Assembly (NCBI GenBank): GCA_034359265.1
Contig: CP136890.1
Coordinates: 1,242,501 to 1,306,500 of the forward strand
DNA: 64,000 nucleotides
Source of the DNA: Canna indica
Taxonomy: Eukaryota; Streptophyta; Magnoliopsida; Zingiberales; Cannaceae
Reading direction: 5' to 3'
This document shows positions 59,841-64,000 of this stretch, one piece after another (position 1 is the first letter of the stretch; the number at the start of each line of letters is the position of its first letter). The notes below the pieces were generated by a model. The model was not told the origin of the DNA, made no database searches, and saw only the letters and a program-made list of their open reading frames with translations. The position numbers and the translations under genes are program-made.

Positions 59841-60868
59841 AAAATTCGGATCTGATAATTTTCTGCTTTCAAAATCTGATTTTTGAGATATTACTGTTTA
59901 TATATTAGTTATTAAATTAATTCATAAAAATTATCAATTTTATAGGAATTAAGGTTTTCCATGCAATTGTCTTCTAGCATCGATGTTCATCACTGTAGTA
60001 GCTTCTGAGTTCAAACTTCAAAATCTAGCACACCACAAATTGTAAGCATTTGCACAAATCATGCTTGTTTATTTCGCCAGTGCAATTATAAATATTGTAA
60101 CGATTCTATCCGATGCAATGGAATCTACTGAGTATGGACGGCCAGATTTGCACGAAGTCATATTTCAAAAACAAGAATATAATTAAGAAAAATCGGATAA
60201 AATAGAATATAAATATCTCAAAGTGCGATGAGAATTGAAATATTAAGAATTTGGCAAATATCTGAATGCTATGGACAACCAATAGAAGTTGATACAACAT
60301 AAGAGAAACCTTCAATATGCCTAGGCAATTGGAACTTTAAAAGTATGAATATTAACACCACAGAAATTAATCTGAAGAGGAAACAGGAATGGTGAAAGAA
60401 AAAGAACTCATAGCAATCCAGTGCACCTTCATTTGCACTTCCAAACAGTCATTAAGATTTACAAACAACTATTGCAACTTTAGATAATTGATAGGAATTC
60501 ATTATATATTAATGCAAAAAGACACATACAAAATTAGCATTCAAAATTTAAGTCAGAACACTTAACTAAGCAGAAAATATAGGAAAACATAACAAATGTG
60601 ACAATTACATAAAATTATGCAGTGTAATTTAACAATTAAAAGCATTACCTCCTTCAATATCATATGCTATTTCGATTAACATGGTTTTTGCTAGTCATGA
60701 CAGCAGCACCATTTCCAATAACCAAAAGATAAGCCATTGAGAAAAAAGATCTCTTGCAGGTGGTGATAATTGAGAAGCTCTTTGTTTGTAGCATCTTCAA
60801 ACGAATGACAAATTGACCAAGTAGCTGCTGAATTCTCTCTTGCATCCATTTGTATTTTGTAATCATAA
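59841..60868. other. Downstream flank of the L1-domain gene, no separate gene recognised
   Basis: It may hold the 3' UTR of the minus-strand gene ending at 60869. A possible untranslated exon (minus strand, about 60699-60657, between a tag acceptor and a gtaatg donor) is discussed with that gene. Confidence 0.4.
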
Positions 60869-62212
60869 TCATATTTGTCTTACCTTACTCTTCTTTATCT
60901 TCTTAATCTCCCCATCCAATTTCTTTGTCTTCTTAATTTTCTTCTCGATTCTATCAACTTTGGCATCCTTCTTCTTAGGCGATGGGAATTCAACTATTTT
61001 AGCTTGCTCAACCTCACATCCCTTGTTCAGTTTGCTATCAGCCTTCTCCTTCTTGCTCTTTTTCATCTTCTTTTTTATGACTCTATCTGCCACCGATCCA
61101 CCACTTTCTTCTACTTCAAGATCACCATTGCCCTGTATCCTAGCATCACAACTATCTTCATGACTACCTTTCTTGCTTTTCTTCTGGGTGGGTTGCTTTT
61201 TTCCTTTTGTATCCTTTCCTGTTTCATCCATATCAATGTATTTCACAATCTCGTCATGAATTCTTCCCTTCTTCTTCTTCTTCTTCTGGCTAGAGAGCTT
61301 CTCGTCCCCTTCTTCATCACTCGTGGCATCAAAGACCTCTCCTTGCTCATGCTCATCACCAAGACACAGACTATCCTCGGCAGATGCAGCAACAGCGATC
61401 TTAAGGCCCATATGTGGGACGGCCTGGTAGATGGGTAGAGCAACCGAGCCAGCCGCCTTGATGAGGATAGAGCGCATGTTTGCAAACCCTTTGGGCACGC
61501 GCTCTGCCGCCCCCTTGATGACTGCCATCGCATTGTCCACGATCTCATCTGCAGTCATGGAGGCCCGCCCGACCTTGATGACAGCACAGGTACCCTTGGA
61601 AGGCGGGTGGAAGAAGGCGGAGTCCAGGCAGCGGCGGATCTGTTGAGGCCAGCCGGGGCGGGAGAGGTCGAGCGGGAGAGGAGCCTTCTTCCTGCGAAAG
61701 AATTCCTTGCCGATAAGGCGGGGAAGGAGGGGCACAATGCGGCGATCTGCGAAGAAAAGATCGTGCGAGTCGCAGAGGCGACGGCGACCCTCGAAGGGGC
61801 GGTAATCCGAGCGGAGGGAGGACAGGCCGATGGCAGCTTCCAGCGGAATTGAGAGGGAGCGGGCGCGGTCAAGAAAGGCGGCAGAGGAGGCGGACTCGGA
61901 GTCGGAGGCGGAGCGGTCATCGAAGAAGAGGCAGAAGGAGGCGGAGTGGTGATCGGAGAAGAGGGAGTGGGGGATGGGGAGGAGGTGCGGATTGACACGA
62001 GCAGGCTTGGAAGAGGATGAGGGGAAGCGGTGGAGTGAGAGCTGGAGGTACACGAATTCATCTTGCTCGAGTAGCTGAGGTTTGCTGTCGCGGTCGCGGA
62101 GCCACTGGAGTATTGCATCCACCGCCTTCGCTGCAGCGTCCCTGATGAGAGGATCGACCTCGCTGAGATTTGATGCCATCGTCGATGGTAGTGGAGGTAG
62201 CGGCGGCTGCAA
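60869..62212 (-). CDS. Ribosomal L1 domain-containing protein (RSL1D1-like nucleolar factor)
   Basis: A single open frame of 447 codons. Residues of roughly 20-290 form the L1-like fold: RDAAAKAVDAILQWLRDRD, LLEQDEFVYLQLSLHRFP, DLFFADRRIVPLLPRLIGKE, CAVIKVGRASMTADEIVDNA and RSILIKAAGSVALPIYQAVP. The motif set is that of RSL1D1/Cic1/Utp30-type proteins, which act in nucleoli during pre-rRNA processing. The C-terminal third is highly basic (KKKKKKGR, KKKMKKSKKEK, KKIKKTKK), a likely nucleolar signal. The first ATG is at 62212; MASNLSEVDP from 62179 is a second plausible start. The frame's GC content falls from 5' to 3'. Near the end AAG-GTAAGAC is a good splice donor just before the stop, so an alternative end is possible. 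A TA-rich tract (62251-62270) lies upstream as a possible TATA region. Confidence 0.85.
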   Translation of the reverse strand: MQPPLPPLPSTMASNLSEVDPLIRDAAAKAVDAILQWLRDRDSKPQLLEQDEFVYLQLSLHRFPSSSSKPARVNPHLLPIPHSLFSDHHSASFCLFFDDRSASDSESASSAAFLDRARSLSIPLEAAIGLSSLRSDYRPFEGRRRLCDSHDLFFADRRIVPLLPRLIGKEFFRRKKAPLPLDLSRPGWPQQIRRCLDSAFFHPPSKGTCAVIKVGRASMTADEIVDNAMAVIKGAAERVPKGFANMRSILIKAAGSVALPIYQAVPHMGLKIAVAASAEDSLCLGDEHEQGEVFDATSDEEGDEKLSSQKKKKKKGRIHDEIVKYIDMDETGKDTKGKKQPTQKKSKKGSHEDSCDARIQGNGDLEVEESGGSVADRVIKKKMKKSKKEKADSKLNKGCEVEQAKIVEFPSPKKKDAKVDRIEKKIKKTKKLDGEIKKIKKSKVRQI

Positions 62213-64000
62213 ATAGTGTGGGCGGAGAAGATGGTAGTAGGGTTAATAACGTATATATATATATATATATTCTGATCCATTTATAAAATATATTTTGAGT
62301 TAGATTACGGATTGTATTCCAATCTAATATATAATTTCTGTATATTATAACAAATTTTATATATAATAATTTTTGTATTGAGTACACAAAATATTTTTAC
62401 TATTTAAATATTTATAGAGTTATTGTATTTTAAAACCATATACAATATTTTAAATTAAAATATAATTTTACATATTATAATAATAAAAACGGCAATTATT
62501 TAATTGTTGGCTGGTTGCTCAATCAACAAGAAATTATTTTATAAGCAAATTTAATTATCAAATTATACACATTTTGCTATTAATTTGCATAACAACTCAA
62601 TATTTTGTATTGTTTTTTTTAGTTTTTTCGTATATCTCATTAAAAAATTGTCAGCCGTTGAGCTCTTTTTATTTTAATATGAAATAATAATTATTTTGAT
62701 ATAGATAATTATGTTTATTTATTTATAACTTTTTTCTATAATTTATTATATTGCATAATATGATGAAGAGTACTTTAAAAAATTATATCATTTATATGTA
62801 AAATAATGATGATGTATGAGAATGGAGTTTATCATTTATTTTTGAAAAAAAAAATGCTCCTTCACATATTAGGATATAATAAATTCCGAATAGGAGATTC
62901 CATTCAATTTTGGGTTAAAAATGACCCAAATTAATGTACAATAGTAATGATAATGGATTTTTATGAAATCTAGTTTTTTTATGAAAAATAAAAAATATAT
63001 ATAAGATTGTTTTTTTTATGATATTGATCGAGATTGTCTAGTTTGAAAATATCAAGATTGCTGTGGCAAACTTATAGTTATAGAAATTTTATAAAATTGA
63101 TCAATTTGAAAATAATCAAACTATATTCAATTTATGAAAATAAAAATAAAAAATAATTATATTCAACCCAAACTATTTTATTAAATTCACGAATTAACTA
63201 AATGATCAATTTATATCTAATTTAACAAATTTATTTTTTTTATGCAAATGAAATTTCTTTAAATCACTCTATTTATTATTTAATCAAAATTAATTAATTT
63301 TAGACATTTCGACTTGATTTTTTTTAAATATAATATTTATTAAGTAATTTGATATCTAGTTGAACAAAACATAATATTGAATACATTATCAACCATATTA
63401 GCAAAAACAAAAGTTTCTAATTGCAAATATATAATTAATATATTATAAACGTACAAAGTAAAATACATGATAAATAAATCAATTAATATATTAGTATTTA
63501 GTGAAAGTGTAATAAATGAGAGAAAAAATATAATCATATTTATAATTCATATTAAGTTTTTTTCTTCATCTTTATAATATGTTGAGTATAAAATAATATT
63601 GATACTTGTTTTGATGAGTTAATACTATTGATTGCCATTGTTATTTAATTTTTGAATTTATTAGATTTCAATTTTTATTAAAAAATGTATGCAAAAATTT
63701 ATATTTTAATTTTCGACAAACTTACTTTAAATTCTTGTAGTCAAAGTTACAACATTGGATAATAATTTCTCTCGCATTTATCAATATAAGATTTTCTTAT
63801 ACAATTAATCATTTTAACTTACATAAACTAATTTATCATCTAATCAGTATCATATAACTACTAAAATTATTTAATGAAATCTAATATTATTATTTTAATA
63901 ATCAAATCAGTTTCCGAAAAAATATTTTCATTTTCGCTAAAACTAATTTAGAAAATATTTTTTTTAATCAAACAACATCTAGACAACAAACCTCCACGCT
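62213..64000. other. AT-rich spacer, no gene
   Basis: It has a (TA)n run at 62251-62270 just before the L1-domain gene; the rest is AT-rich with only short chance frames. I see no element termini. Confidence 0.5.

Noticed and set aside
61555..62387. Minus-strand frame of 241 codons overlapping the L1-domain gene
   Set aside because: It is Ser/Pro-rich, out of frame with the conserved L1 motifs, and begins in a TA repeat.

Overview
The window is nuclear DNA of a flowering plant. It holds split genes with GT-AG introns, a plant-type malectin/LRR receptor kinase family, an R2R3-MYB, and many plant transposons. The 5' exons are GC-rich and the 3' exons and introns AT-rich, which suggests a monocot, but this is an inference. 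I see no CRISPR array, operon or tRNA gene.

Layout. 1-2560 is the internal region of a minus-strand Copia (SIRE/Maximus-like) retrotransposon. It is followed by its own LTR (about 2553-3710) and, directly abutting, a related solo-type LTR (3711-5438). From 6989 to 54575 lies a tandem cluster of receptor kinases (signal peptide, malectin-like domain, GDPC motif, LRRs, one membrane span, kinase). Two subtypes occur. Subtype A: A1 at 6989-12630, with no visible signal-peptide exon and a duplicated membrane-span exon; psi-A2 at 19352-20787, which has lost its kinase; A3 at 39862-45773, complete. Subtype B: psi-B1 at 38483-38935, only the 5' end; B2 at 48278-54575, complete. After the cluster come an R2R3-MYB gene (55703-56659, minus) and a ribosomal L1-domain nucleolar protein gene (60869-62212, minus).

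Between the kinase copies the DNA is a record of nested insertions, several datable against an empty or sister site. They include two copies of a LINE-A/LINE-B composite (13150-15420 and 21345-26410), the second interrupted by a GGTACC-rich inverted-repeat element. Two copies of a PIF/Harbinger element carry a captured, broken PYR/PYL-type abscisic-acid receptor fragment. The first copy is cut by a CACTA element at 17249; the second is complete from TIR to TIR (27151-31994) with a TAA target duplication. A broken fragment of the minor-spliceosome U11/U12-65K gene (34502-32321, minus) has a 40-bp triplication in exon 1 and a hAT-like insertion in its intron. Further insertions are a Gypsy-type solo LTR with a perfect 5-bp duplication (36020-38142), a Copia-type LTR-like block (45981-46958) and a hAT-type MITE (47221-47620).

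The intact genes fit membrane signalling (A3 and B2), transcriptional control (MYB) and ribosome assembly (L1-domain protein). The receptor copies most likely arose by unequal crossing-over; transposons later broke up the spacers. All calls come from reading the sequence, without database searches.
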